Below are positions 26,434 through 35,009 of a stretch of DNA of 64,000 nucleotides, one piece after another. A program made the position numbers and the translations under genes. Each line of letters starts with the position of its first letter. The stretch's first letter is position 1. The notes under the pieces were generated by a model. That model did not search any database and was not told the origin of the DNA. It was given only the letters and a program-made list of their open reading frames with translations. Source of the stretch: Aedoeadaptatus coli (GTDB lineage: Bacteria; Bacillota; Clostridia; Tissierellales; Peptoniphilaceae); contig NZ_OPYI01000007.1 in the NCBI RefSeq assembly GCF_900343085.1, positions 1 through 64,000 of the forward strand, read 5' to 3'.

Positions 26434-26782
26434 AGTATCCCTCCTTATCTATACGAGTTTCAATCGAATCGATGATTTCATGAAAACGGGCCTCCCGGGA
26501 AAAGAGCCTGAGCTCTTCCAGGGATGCGACGATGGCTTCCCCGTCTTCTTTCCATCGCTTCGTTTTTTTGGCGAGCTTCAGGGTCGACTCGTAATTTTTC
26601 AGCGCCCCTTCCGCGCGTTTAATGTGCTCGGAAATGGCTTGCTTCGAAATACTCAACAGATCGGAAATCTCGTTTAAGGAGTAGTCCTCCTTATAGTAGA
26701 GATCCATCACTTGCCTTTGCCTGTCGCTTAGCAATTCATCGTATAAGTCTAACAAAACATTGACGTGTACTGTCTTATCCAT
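26423..26782 (-). CDS. ylxM: YlxM family SRP-associated DNA-binding-like protein
   Basis: A 119-residue YlxM protein with the sigma-70 region 4-like helix-turn-helix (LLSDRQRQVMDLYYKEDYSL, then SISKQAISEHIKRAE). In streptococci YlxM modulates SRP assembly and Ffh GTPase activity. The start MDKTVHVN at 26782 was chosen over an ATG four codons upstream because GGGAGTG gives proper spacing to it. Upstream lies a consensus promoter and a terminator-like hairpin (see 26795-26861). Confidence 0.92.
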   Translation of the reverse strand: MDKTVHVNVLLDLYDELLSDRQRQVMDLYYKEDYSLNEISDLLSISKQAISEHIKRAEGALKNYESTLKLAKKTKRWKEDGEAIVASLEELRLFSREARFHEIIDSIETRIDKEGYYDI

Positions 26783-26794
26783 GATCACTCCCAT

Positions 26795-26829
26795 AAAAAA
26801 AACAGGGTCAGGTTAATTCCTTGACCCTG
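26795..26829 (-). terminator. Terminator for alr; lies in the ylxM leader
   Basis: CAGGGTCA and TGACCCTG (minus 26829-26822 and 26810-26803) form an 8-bp stem extended by GG/CC past a bulge, then eight T (26802-26795). It lies after the alr stop but also downstream of the ylxM promoter, so the ylxM mRNA would begin with this hairpin. Confidence 0.85.
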
Positions 26830-26832
26830 TGA

Positions 26833-26861
26833 ATTATACTATCCCTTCGGGATATTGTCAA
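26833..26861 (-). promoter_or_regulatory. Consensus promoter of ylxM-ffh with a dyad in the spacer
   Basis: On the minus strand TTGACA (26861-26856), a 17-base spacer and TATAAT (26838-26833), a full match to the sigma-A consensus. The spacer holds a perfect inverted repeat TATCCC-GAA-GGGATA (26854-26840). The -35 overlaps the alr stop codon. Confidence 0.9.
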
Positions 26862-28021
26862 TATTCGATGTGCATAATTTCATCCACGGTTTTGTACCGC
26901 ATGCCGCCTTTCATATAGACCTTCGGCAACCGTTGTTTGAAGTGGGTTACGAAGGAGGTCGGGATTTCGTTATTGGCTGCGGCGATTTCTTCGATGGTAA
27001 TTTCTTCGTCGCCTTGTCTACCGATAATAACCACTTCGTCGCCAACTTTGCAGTCAACGCCGGTAACATCCACCATCATTTGGTCCATGCAGATGCGGCC
27101 GATTTGCGGGCAGCGCTTGCCGCCGACGAGGACGTCGAATTTTTCAGACATGCTGCGTTCCATGCCGTCGGCATAGCCGATGGGAATGGTGGCGATTTTT
27201 GTTTCGCCTTCGGTGACGTAGATTTGACCGTAGCTGACGCCTTCGCCTGCACCGACGGTTTTTACGTGGCCGATTTCAGCCTTTAATTGCGCGACGAAGT
27301 GAACGTCGAAGTCTCTTCCGCCGGGATCGCCTTCCGTGGTGCCGTATTGAATAATACCGGGGCGAACATATTCTAAGTCGAATTCTCTGAAGTTCATGAG
27401 GGCGTGGGAATTGGATACGTGGCGGTTCAATGTAATACCCCGTTTTCTCAATTTTTGATAGACCCAATCGTAGCGTTCGTATTGTTTTAATGTAAAGTCG
27501 CGATCTTCATCGGCCAGGGCGAAGTGGGTGAACATGCCCTTTACTTCGATATTGTCCATGCGAACGATCTTTTCGATGGCATCGACGCTTTCATCGGTGG
27601 GTTTGAAACCGATCCGGTTCATGCCCGAGTCGATGGCGATATGCACGCCGGCTTTCTTTCCCAAACGGCCGGCAAGTGCGTTTAATTTTTCGGCGACGTC
27701 CAGGCGATACATGGCCATGTCGATGGAGTTTTCAATCATCATGTCGGAAACTTCTTCCGGCGTGTAGCCTAAGACTAAAATATCGACTTTCGGCAGGGCG
27801 CGGCGCAGGGCGATCCCTTCGTTTCCGGAAGCGACGGCGAAGTGGGTGACGCCGCATTCTTTCATGGTCTTTGCAATTTCAATGGCACCGAAGGAGTAAG
27901 CATCCGCCTTCACAATGGAAATGACTTCAGTCCCTTCCTTTACGTGGCGTTGAATTTCCAGCATGTTTTTCTTTACTTGATCGAGATTAATTTCCAGCCA
28001 AGCGGGACGTGTGATTTTCAT
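26858..28021 (-). CDS. alr: Alanine racemase
   Basis: A 387-residue PLP enzyme that makes D-alanine for peptidoglycan. The PLP lysine lies in IVKADAYSFGA near residue 35 (the usual GHG after ADAY is changed to SFG), and the catalytic tyrosine in GEGVSYGQIY in the C-terminal domain. The CMDQMMVDVTG block is typical. The start MKITRP has a GGAGGAGG site; an upstream in-frame start would place this site inside the gene. It is a single-gene unit with its own promoter and a terminator behind it. Confidence 0.95.
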   Translation of the reverse strand: MKITRPAWLEINLDQVKKNMLEIQRHVKEGTEVISIVKADAYSFGAIEIAKTMKECGVTHFAVASGNEGIALRRALPKVDILVLGYTPEEVSDMMIENSIDMAMYRLDVAEKLNALAGRLGKKAGVHIAIDSGMNRIGFKPTDESVDAIEKIVRMDNIEVKGMFTHFALADEDRDFTLKQYERYDWVYQKLRKRGITLNRHVSNSHALMNFREFDLEYVRPGIIQYGTTEGDPGGRDFDVHFVAQLKAEIGHVKTVGAGEGVSYGQIYVTEGETKIATIPIGYADGMERSMSEKFDVLVGGKRCPQIGRICMDQMMVDVTGVDCKVGDEVVIIGRQGDEEITIEEIAAANNEIPTSFVTHFKQRLPKVYMKGGMRYKTVDEIMHIEY

Positions 28022-28065
28022 AATTACCTCCTCCAATCGCGCTTCGGATATAATTTCTTTTCTCT

Positions 28066-28094
28066 ATTATCCGACTTTCTTCAATAAATTGCAA
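28066..28094 (-). promoter_or_regulatory. Promoter of alr
   Basis: TTGCAA (28094-28089), 17-base spacer, GATAAT (28071-28066) on the minus strand, followed by a leader of about 40 bases before the alr start. Confidence 0.75.
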
Positions 28095-28116
28095 GAGGTA
28101 GATGAAAAAACAAATA

Positions 28117-29610
28117 TTATTCCGCGCTAATTAACGCATTTGCAAAATCTTTTCCGGAAAAATCCTGAAGATCCAACATGCCTTCGCCTACGCCGATGAG
28201 TTTGATGGGGATATCCAGCTCCTGTACCAAGGGTAGCACCACGCCGCCTTTGGCCGTGCCGTCTAATTTCGTGAGAATTAAACCGCTTAAGTCGGTGACT
28301 TCATCGAAGGTCTTCGCCTGGAGAATGGCGTTTTGGCCGGTGGTAGCGTCGAGAACCAAGAGGGATTCTTTCTGCGCATCCGGCGCTTCTTTTTCGATAA
28401 TTCGGTGAATTTTCTCCAGCTCGTTCATCAAATTCTTTTTGTTGTGAAGACGGCCCGCCGTATCGCAAATTAACACGTCGATGTTTCTGGATTTTTGCGC
28501 TTGGATGGCGTCGTATACCACCGCCGCCGGATCGGCCCCTTCTTTGTGACTGATCACCGGCGTGCCGGAGCGCTCGCCCCAGGTTTCGATTTGTTCGATG
28601 GCCGCCGCCCGGAAGGTATCCGCCGCAGCGATCAATACGGATTTTTCTTCGCGCTTAAAGCGATAGGCCAATTTCCCGATGGTCGTTGTTTTGCCGACGC
28701 CGTTGACGCCGACGATGAGAATGATGGCGGGGGAAGGCTCCACGTGTAAGCGGTTCCGTTCCGGATCCCCTTCCAATATGGCGCGGATCTCTTCCGCCAA
28801 AAGGCCCTTCACTTCTTTCGGGTCTTGGATTTGTTTTTCGCGAATGCTTTCTTTAAGGCGGTCGATTAAAGTCATGGTGGTTTCCATGCCCATGTCCGAG
28901 GAGATCAGGAGATCTTCCAAATCTTCCATCATTTCGTCGTCGATCTTGACGTAATTGCCTAAAATGTCGTTGATCTTATAGTTCATGTCGTCTCTGGTTT
29001 TTTCAAGCCCTTGTTTCAGGCGCTTAAACCAGCCGACTTTCTCCTCAACTTCGTCGGATGCATCTTCTTTCGGATTATCTTCTTCTGTTGCAGGCGCTTC
29101 TTCCTCGGCCTCTTCGGAGTTTATTTCAACTGCTTCCGACGTTTCTTCTTCCTCGACTTCTTTTTCGCCGGGGGTTTCTGCTGCCTCCACATGGTCTTCT
29201 TCAATTTTCGTTTCAGATTCAGCCGCCGGCGCATCCGCATCGGCCGGGACGATTTCACTTTCTTCGACGGGAATTGAAGTTTCTTCTGTCGAGTCTTCCT
29301 CGGCTTGTTCCTCTGCCGGCTCTTCTTCCTCGGGCATTTCCTCTGTCGGTTCTTTTTCCGGTTCGACGTCAGCCTCCGGTTTTGCTGCTTCCTCTTCCGG
29401 TTTGGAAAAATCGTAGGCCTTGTGTTTTACGAGATCTGCCGCTTCTTTCTGTTCTTCTTTTTCGTCCGCCGGCACTTCGTCGGCGCTATCCACAGCTTCC
29501 TCTTGAGCCTCCTCAGCCTTTTCCGATTCCGCTTTGTCTATGTCCTGTTTTTCTTCCTTCTCCTCATTGGCATCCTGTTTACCGATTTTTCGCTTGATCC
29601 ACTCCAACAT
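28117..29610 (-). CDS. ftsY: Signal recognition particle receptor FtsY
   Basis: A 497-residue SRP receptor GTPase. The C-terminal ~300 residues are the NG domain with GVNGVGKTTTIGKLA, DTAGRLHNKKNLM and TKLDGTAKGG. The first ~195 residues form a highly acidic, Glu-rich region of low complexity, like the A domain of E. coli FtsY but longer than in Bacillus, whose FtsY lacks it. The start has AGAGGAGGT within the smc 3' end; the two genes overlap by 32 bases, a long overlap that suggests coupling. No terminator was seen after it. Confidence 0.96.
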   Translation of the reverse strand: MLEWIKRKIGKQDANEEKEEKQDIDKAESEKAEEAQEEAVDSADEVPADEKEEQKEAADLVKHKAYDFSKPEEEAAKPEADVEPEKEPTEEMPEEEEPAEEQAEEDSTEETSIPVEESEIVPADADAPAAESETKIEEDHVEAAETPGEKEVEEEETSEAVEINSEEAEEEAPATEEDNPKEDASDEVEEKVGWFKRLKQGLEKTRDDMNYKINDILGNYVKIDDEMMEDLEDLLISSDMGMETTMTLIDRLKESIREKQIQDPKEVKGLLAEEIRAILEGDPERNRLHVEPSPAIILIVGVNGVGKTTTIGKLAYRFKREEKSVLIAAADTFRAAAIEQIETWGERSGTPVISHKEGADPAAVVYDAIQAQKSRNIDVLICDTAGRLHNKKNLMNELEKIHRIIEKEAPDAQKESLLVLDATTGQNAILQAKTFDEVTDLSGLILTKLDGTAKGGVVLPLVQELDIPIKLIGVGEGMLDLQDFSGKDFANALISAE

Positions 29611-32600
29611 GAGATTCGACCTCCTCTAATTCTAAAAATAACAAACGGGAAATTCCTTTTTCCTCCATGGTGACGCCGTAAATTTCATTGGCCATTTCCA
29701 TGGTCTGCTTCCTGTGGGTAATCATAATAAATTGCATGTCATCGATTTGTTTCACGTAATTGGAATAGCGGCGAATGTTGGCATCATCCAGGGCCGCGTC
29801 GATTTCGTCGACGATGCAAAAGGGCGACTGGCGCATGCGCAACAGGGCGAACAAAAGGGCCACCGCCGTCATGGAGCGCTCGCCGCCGGACAAGAGGGAA
29901 AGGGATTGAAGCTTTTTCCCCGGCGGTTGGGCGGAAATTAAGATGCCCGCCTCCAATATATCTCCTTCGTCCCAAGCCAGAGAGGCTTTGCCGCCTTGAA
30001 AGAGCTCGCGGAAGATATCGTTGAAGTAGCCGTTGATTAGTATTAAAGCTTCTTCCAATTGCTTGCGCATGTCTTTGTCCAGGCGCTTGATCATTTTTTC
30101 CAATTTTTCCTTGGAAAGCACCAAGTCTTCTCGCTGCTCCGACAAAAAGTCGACCCGTTCTTTCCAAAGGCTGTATTGCTCCAGAGCATCGCCGTCCACC
30201 GGACCGATTTGCAGAATTTCTTTTTCAATGGCGCCTTCTTTATTCCTGAGCGTCGTGACGGAAAGGTTCAGGAGCGCGTCGATGTCTCCCGGGTCGCTGC
30301 TTTGCGCCAGGGCATCAGTGAAGATAATCGCCGCACGATCCGCCTCTTCCAATTGATTTTGTAGGCGGACCAAATCTTTTTCCAGGGCAAAGGCCTGCTC
30401 CTTCTTCGCTTCAAGAGCCGATTTCTCTTCCCGAAGCTTTTGCCTTTCGGCGGAGACACGCTCTTTTAATGCCGCGAGGGATTCGCGCAGCACCACCACC
30501 CGCTCTTCCATGCGGGCCTCTTTCGGTTGCGCCTCTGCCACAGATGCCTCCAGCTTTTCCGTTTCATCGGCCATGGCACGAGCTTCTCTTTCAGCGGCTT
30601 CGAGGCGGGTTTTTGTGCCAGCAGCGTCGCGCTGAATTTGCTCCAGCCGCAGGGATTCTTCTCTGTAAGCGGCGATAATTTTCTGATGCTCGATTTTCGC
30701 GCCGTTTATTTCCTCGCGCTTTTCATCCAAGTTGCGGTGCCAACGGTCGCTGTCGTCGTCTCCTTGCGATGTCCACTCTTTCTCCGAAGCTGCAATTTCC
30801 GAGAGGGCCTCTTCTTGTTCCTTGCTCTCCGATTCGTCGCGACTCGCGGCCGCCGTTTCCTTTTCAATTTCTGCGTCTAAGGACGCCAGTTGCTCTTCAC
30901 TGTGCTCCAGGGCGGAGCGCAGGCGATAGAGCTTCTCTTCCGCCTTGCGGCACGCTTCATTCTTTTCCTCGTGGGCTTCGGCCAGCTCTTTTTCTTTATT
31001 TTTTAAATCGCCGTAGGCTACAAACAAATGCTCGTATTGTTCCTTCGCCTCGTTTAGCTGCTCGGAAACCGCCACCAGCTCCGAAGCTTTTTTGGCAATT
31101 TCGCCGTCTCGCGTATAGAGATCCGTGGATCCGCTTTTCGCCTGGCCGCCGGTAATGGCGCCACCTACCTGAAAGACGTCGCCGCCTTTGGTGACGATGC
31201 GGTAGCGGTGCTTTAAATCCTTGGCCAGTTGCTTCGCCTCATCCACCGTCTCCACTAATAGGATGCGGCCCAAGAGAAAATTCGCCACCGGGCGCAGGGA
31301 ATCCTCGCAGCGGACGCAGTCCGATGCCACGCGGAAGGGAATGGACGTTTGTCGAGAAAGATCAGCGGGGAGTGGGCGTGGCGTCAAGTTGTTTAAGGGA
31401 AGGAAGGTGAGTCGACCCATTTTCCGGCTCTTTAGGTAGGAAAGGATCGCGCCGATTCTCCGATCATCTTTTAAGATGATGTTTTGCCCGCCGTAGCCCA
31501 GCGCCGTGGATATGGCCACAGCGTCGGCTTCCTCCACATGGAGATGCTCCGCCACCGGCCCGATCACGGAACCAAAGAAGGATTCCGACCAGGCAGCTTT
31601 CAGAAACTGCTTGACGCCATGTTGAAAGCCTTCGTGATTATCCCGAAGACGTTCCAAGTATCGCTTTTCGCGCTCGATCCCCTCCATGCCCATGGTCAGG
31701 TTTTTTATCTGCCCGTCGATTGCGTCGATTCGGCTTTTCATGTCGACGAGGGAATCGCGGGTTCCCGAAAGTCGGGTTTCTAAATCCGCCGACGCGCCTT
31801 TTAATTGCGATTCTTTCTCTTCGTCATCAGAGAGGTTTTTCGCGAGCTCTTCTGTGTCCCGCTCCCATTCCTTCCTTCGATCCTTCAGCTGTGCCAGCCG
31901 TTCTGCGCGCTCTTTCAATAAGTAGTCCAAGGCCTGCAGGCGCGATTCCAGGGAGTGACGTCGATCGGCCAATTGATCCAAGGCCTCGCGGCGGGATTTT
32001 TCACCTGAATCCACGGCCGCCACCTTTTCCGCGACGCGCTCGTAGTCGGCCTTCATCCCATCGAGATCCGCCGCTTTTTCGTCCATGCGCCCTTTAAGGG
32101 CACGCACCTCTTTTTCCTGCTTTTCCGATGCGGCTATAAGGCCTTCCAGTTCCGCACGCAGGGTTTCAGCGGCTGCTTCTCTTTCGGTTTTCGCTTCTTT
32201 TAAGTAATTGGTTCGTTCGATTTTTGAACGCAGATCTCCGGAGGCCTGCTCCTTTTTTCGAATAAGGGTCAGGATTTCGTCGTTAAGGGCTCCTTCGCTG
32301 TCGCCGTCGGATTCGATCTTTAATTCTTTTTCCCGAATCGCAGCTTCAAGGAGGTGATTCGCCTCTTTCTCTTCCTGCCAGGCGGCCTCCGATTCCTTGT
32401 AGCGCGCCCGTATTTTCTCCTGTTTTTCTTTCGCCGAGGCCACTTCCCGCGTGAGGAGCGCATAGCTATACTTTTCCTTTTCCAATTCCAATTCATTGAG
32501 GCGCAGGGCCTTCTCCCGCTTCTCTTCCATTTCGCCGGAGCGGCTCTTCAATTCGGAAAAAATATCGTCGATGCGCTCGATATGGTCCGTCGTTTTATTT

Positions 32601-33142
32601 AAATTCCGAAGGGTTTCCTCCTTGCGTAATTTAAATTTGCTGATTCCAGCCGCTTCTTCGAAGGCATTTCTGCGGTCCTGGGGACGGGTACTTAATATCT
32701 CTTCGATTTGGCCTTGGCCGATAAAGGAATAGCCGTTTTTTCCGATGCCCGTGTCGAGAAAAATCTCCCGCACGTCTTTTTGACGCACACGCTTTTTGTT
32801 AATGGTGTACTGACTTTCGCCGGAGCGGAAATACTTCCTGGACACGGAGAGCTCTTCGTAGGGCAAATCAAAAAAGCCGTCCTTGTTATCAAATGTGAGA
32901 ACGACTTCTGCAAAATTCACGCCTTGATGGCGATCGGTGCCGCTGAAAATAACATCTTCCATTTTATTTCCACGGAGTTGTTTGACGCTGGATTCGCCTA
33001 AGGCCCACATAATGCCGTCGACGATATTGCTCTTGCCGCTGCCGTTGGGCCCGACAATGGCCGTAATGTCTTCGGAAAATCGGATGCGCGTCCGCTTGGC
33101 GAAGGATTTAAAGCCGTAAAGCTCCATTTCAATTAAATGCAT
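29579..33142 (-). CDS. smc: Chromosome segregation protein SMC
   Basis: A 1187-residue SMC of normal length. N-terminal Walker A GPNGSGKSNI (near 32-41), coiled coil, hinge around residues 515-665 (with FGSVIGPVAEHL and GGAITGG), second coiled coil, then C-terminal signature LLSGGERSMTAVALL and Walker B CIVDEIDAALDD. It forms the condensin complex with ScpA and ScpB, which are not in this window. It overlaps the Elp3-like gene by 14 bases and ftsY by 32. The rnc-smc-ftsY order is typical of Firmicutes. Confidence 0.98.
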   Translation of the reverse strand: MHLIEMELYGFKSFAKRTRIRFSEDITAIVGPNGSGKSNIVDGIMWALGESSVKQLRGNKMEDVIFSGTDRHQGVNFAEVVLTFDNKDGFFDLPYEELSVSRKYFRSGESQYTINKKRVRQKDVREIFLDTGIGKNGYSFIGQGQIEEILSTRPQDRRNAFEEAAGISKFKLRKEETLRNLNKTTDHIERIDDIFSELKSRSGEMEEKREKALRLNELELEKEKYSYALLTREVASAKEKQEKIRARYKESEAAWQEEKEANHLLEAAIREKELKIESDGDSEGALNDEILTLIRKKEQASGDLRSKIERTNYLKEAKTEREAAAETLRAELEGLIAASEKQEKEVRALKGRMDEKAADLDGMKADYERVAEKVAAVDSGEKSRREALDQLADRRHSLESRLQALDYLLKERAERLAQLKDRRKEWERDTEELAKNLSDDEEKESQLKGASADLETRLSGTRDSLVDMKSRIDAIDGQIKNLTMGMEGIEREKRYLERLRDNHEGFQHGVKQFLKAAWSESFFGSVIGPVAEHLHVEEADAVAISTALGYGGQNIILKDDRRIGAILSYLKSRKMGRLTFLPLNNLTPRPLPADLSRQTSIPFRVASDCVRCEDSLRPVANFLLGRILLVETVDEAKQLAKDLKHRYRIVTKGGDVFQVGGAITGGQAKSGSTDLYTRDGEIAKKASELVAVSEQLNEAKEQYEHLFVAYGDLKNKEKELAEAHEEKNEACRKAEEKLYRLRSALEHSEEQLASLDAEIEKETAAASRDESESKEQEEALSEIAASEKEWTSQGDDDSDRWHRNLDEKREEINGAKIEHQKIIAAYREESLRLEQIQRDAAGTKTRLEAAEREARAMADETEKLEASVAEAQPKEARMEERVVVLRESLAALKERVSAERQKLREEKSALEAKKEQAFALEKDLVRLQNQLEEADRAAIIFTDALAQSSDPGDIDALLNLSVTTLRNKEGAIEKEILQIGPVDGDALEQYSLWKERVDFLSEQREDLVLSKEKLEKMIKRLDKDMRKQLEEALILINGYFNDIFRELFQGGKASLAWDEGDILEAGILISAQPPGKKLQSLSLLSGGERSMTAVALLFALLRMRQSPFCIVDEIDAALDDANIRRYSNYVKQIDDMQFIMITHRKQTMEMANEIYGVTMEEKGISRLLFLELEEVESHVGVDQAKNR

Positions 33143-34121
33143 GGGTGTATTCCTCTCCGTTGATCTGCAGTTCTTCCCCGACTGAATCGTTACTTCGAAA
33201 GGCCACGGGCCCGTAAACGGCCTCGAGGGATTTCCTGCCGTAGCCGAAGGGGCCGACCAGGCGATTAATGGCCCTATGGCTTCCCTCCACCGATTCGACG
33301 GTCTTGTACTTTTTAAAAATCGGCGCCAACAGGCGGTAAGACTCTGCGAATTCCCTGAAGTTATCGTGGTAAGGGCCTTTTACATAGGCGCCGCGCTCCA
33401 TTTGCGGCAGTCCCACGCGTATGACGGGGACCGATGCGGCGTCGTAAATATCCAAAAGATATGCCGCCCGCTCGATGGCCTCTTTTAAGGGCAGGGGATG
33501 AAATTTTCCTTCCGCAACCATGTCGTAGAGTTCCGTGTTCTTAAAGACCACCGTGGGATAGATCCGCGCAAAATCCCCGCGCTCTGCGATCCAACGAGCC
33601 GTCTTTACATCTTTTTCAAAGGAATCTTCCGGCAGGCCGATCATCTGTTGCAGGCCCACATTAAGTCCCGCAGCTTTTGCCAGGGCGACCGTGCGGTCCA
33701 TTTCCTCGACGGAAACGCCGCGCTTTGCGGCTTTTAAAACAAAGGGATCCACCGATTGAATGCCGAACTCAATGGTTTTTACGCCGTAAGATTTCAGCCG
33801 CGCGAAGTCTTCTTCCCATAATTTCTCCGGCCGCGTCGACAGGCGTATGCCCGAGAGGGCGCCGGAGCTGATAAAAGGCTGTGCGGCCTGAAGAAGCTCG
33901 TTTTGTTTCTCCACGGGAAGCATGGTAAATGTGCCGCCGTAAAAGGCCACCTCCGCAGGCGTGTGGGCGCCGTTTTCAAGCCCCCTTGCGATTTGATGAG
34001 CTACGTCCTCGCCCGAAACAGTGCTCGCAATGCCGGTGATTTGATTTTGATCGCAGTAAACGCACTTCACCGGGCAACCGGCGAAGGGTATGAAAATGGG
34101 AATGATACTACGCTTCGCCAT
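33129..34121 (-). CDS. Elp3-like radical SAM protein
   Basis: A 330-residue radical SAM protein resembling the N-terminal catalytic part of Elp3, without the acetyltransferase domain. The cluster motif is C16-x3-C20-x2-C23 (GCPVKCVYC), then the FYGGTFTMLP block and FGIQSVDPFVL. Homologues lie between rnc and smc in many clostridia. Elp3 modifies wobble uridine in tRNA; whether this short form does so is unknown. It overlaps rnc by 14 bases. Confidence 0.87.
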   Translation of the reverse strand: MAKRSIIPIFIPFAGCPVKCVYCDQNQITGIASTVSGEDVAHQIARGLENGAHTPAEVAFYGGTFTMLPVEKQNELLQAAQPFISSGALSGIRLSTRPEKLWEEDFARLKSYGVKTIEFGIQSVDPFVLKAAKRGVSVEEMDRTVALAKAAGLNVGLQQMIGLPEDSFEKDVKTARWIAERGDFARIYPTVVFKNTELYDMVAEGKFHPLPLKEAIERAAYLLDIYDAASVPVIRVGLPQMERGAYVKGPYHDNFREFAESYRLLAPIFKKYKTVESVEGSHRAINRLVGPFGYGRKSLEAVYGPVAFRSNDSVGEELQINGEEYTHAFN

Positions 34122-34782
34122 GATCCATCTTTCTCAGCGCTTCGGCGGCAGCGGCGCCCTCGGCGGTCTTCCTGTTGCGTCCCCGACCCGTGGCCACAGC
34201 ACGGCCTAAGACATAGACCGTGGCTTCAAAGCGGTCTTCATCGCCGATGGCTGACGGATCGATTTCACGGAGATCATAATCCACGCCGTTTTTCCGGTAC
34301 TTCTTTTGCACCACTTCCTGCAAGAGGGATTTGTAATCCGCCCGCAGATTTCTGCGCCCGCTCAGCAATGTTTTTTCCACAAAGGCGCGGGCCGCATCCA
34401 AGCCTCGGTCGCAGTAAATAGCGCCGAGTAGGGATTCGTATAAATCGTCGCTGTGGATGTTGAACTTCTCGTCTTTCTTCAATTCCTCGCCCATCAGCAG
34501 GAAAGACCCTAAGTCCAGCGCTTCGGCGGCCGCCTTTAAGGCCGATTCGCATACCAAGTCGGCACGCATCTTCGTCAGCGCACCTTCTTCTTCCTCACAG
34601 CGCGAGTACAGATAGTCGCCGACGATAAAATTCAACAAGCTGTCGCCTAAAAATTCCAAGCGCTCGTAGGACGGAGTGTTTCTCTCTTTGCTGTACGTCT
34701 TGTGCGAAAAAGCCTCGATTAACAGGGCCGGATCCTTAAATCGAATGCCGATCCGCGCCTCCAATTCGTGAAAGGACGTCAA
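34108..34782 (-). CDS. rnc: Ribonuclease III
   Basis: A 224-residue RNase III. The signature ERLEFLGDSLLNFIVGDYL (near residue 40) carries catalytic Glu and Asp, LYESLLGAIYCDRG holds the second acidic pair, and a double-stranded RNA-binding domain fills the last ~70 residues. It processes rRNA precursors and structured mRNAs. It overlaps acpP by 4 bases. Confidence 0.97.
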   Translation of the reverse strand: MTSFHELEARIGIRFKDPALLIEAFSHKTYSKERNTPSYERLEFLGDSLLNFIVGDYLYSRCEEEEGALTKMRADLVCESALKAAAEALDLGSFLLMGEELKKDEKFNIHSDDLYESLLGAIYCDRGLDAARAFVEKTLLSGRRNLRADYKSLLQEVVQKKYRKNGVDYDLREIDPSAIGDEDRFEATVYVLGRAVATGRGRNRKTAEGAAAAEALRKMDHGEA

Positions 34783-35009
34783 TCCAGATCAAACTCTTCC
34801 AGTAAGTCCAACACATCGCCGATGCTGCGGACTTTCTCCAGGCGATCCTCGTCGATTTCGATGTCGAATTCATCTTCCACGCTCATAATCAACTCCACCA
34901 ACTCGATGGAGTCCATGTTTAAATCGTCGATAAAATCCATGGAAGGGTCCAACTCATCTACGGAACGGTTCACCTGTTCGGCGATAATTTCTAAAATTCT
35001 TTCTCTCAT
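34779..35009 (-). CDS. acpP: Acyl carrier protein
   Basis: A 76-residue ACP, strongly acidic. The phosphopantetheine attachment serine is in LNMDSIELVELIM (Ser at about 37). It carries acyl chains in fatty acid and phospholipid synthesis. It overlaps plsX and rnc by 4 bases each, in the common order plsX-acpP-rnc; fab genes, often in between, are absent here. Confidence 0.96.
   Translation of the reverse strand: MRERILEIIAEQVNRSVDELDPSMDFIDDLNMDSIELVELIMSVEDEFDIEIDEDRLEKVRSIGDVLDLLEEFDLD

Noticed and set aside
28095-28140. Terminator after ftsY
   Set aside because: Only a weak GCG/CGC pairing before a T-rich stretch; not enough for a call.
29058-29597. Long plus-strand frames opposite the FtsY acidic region
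   Set aside because: They are Leu/Pro/Arg-rich mirror images of Glu-rich codons on the other strand.
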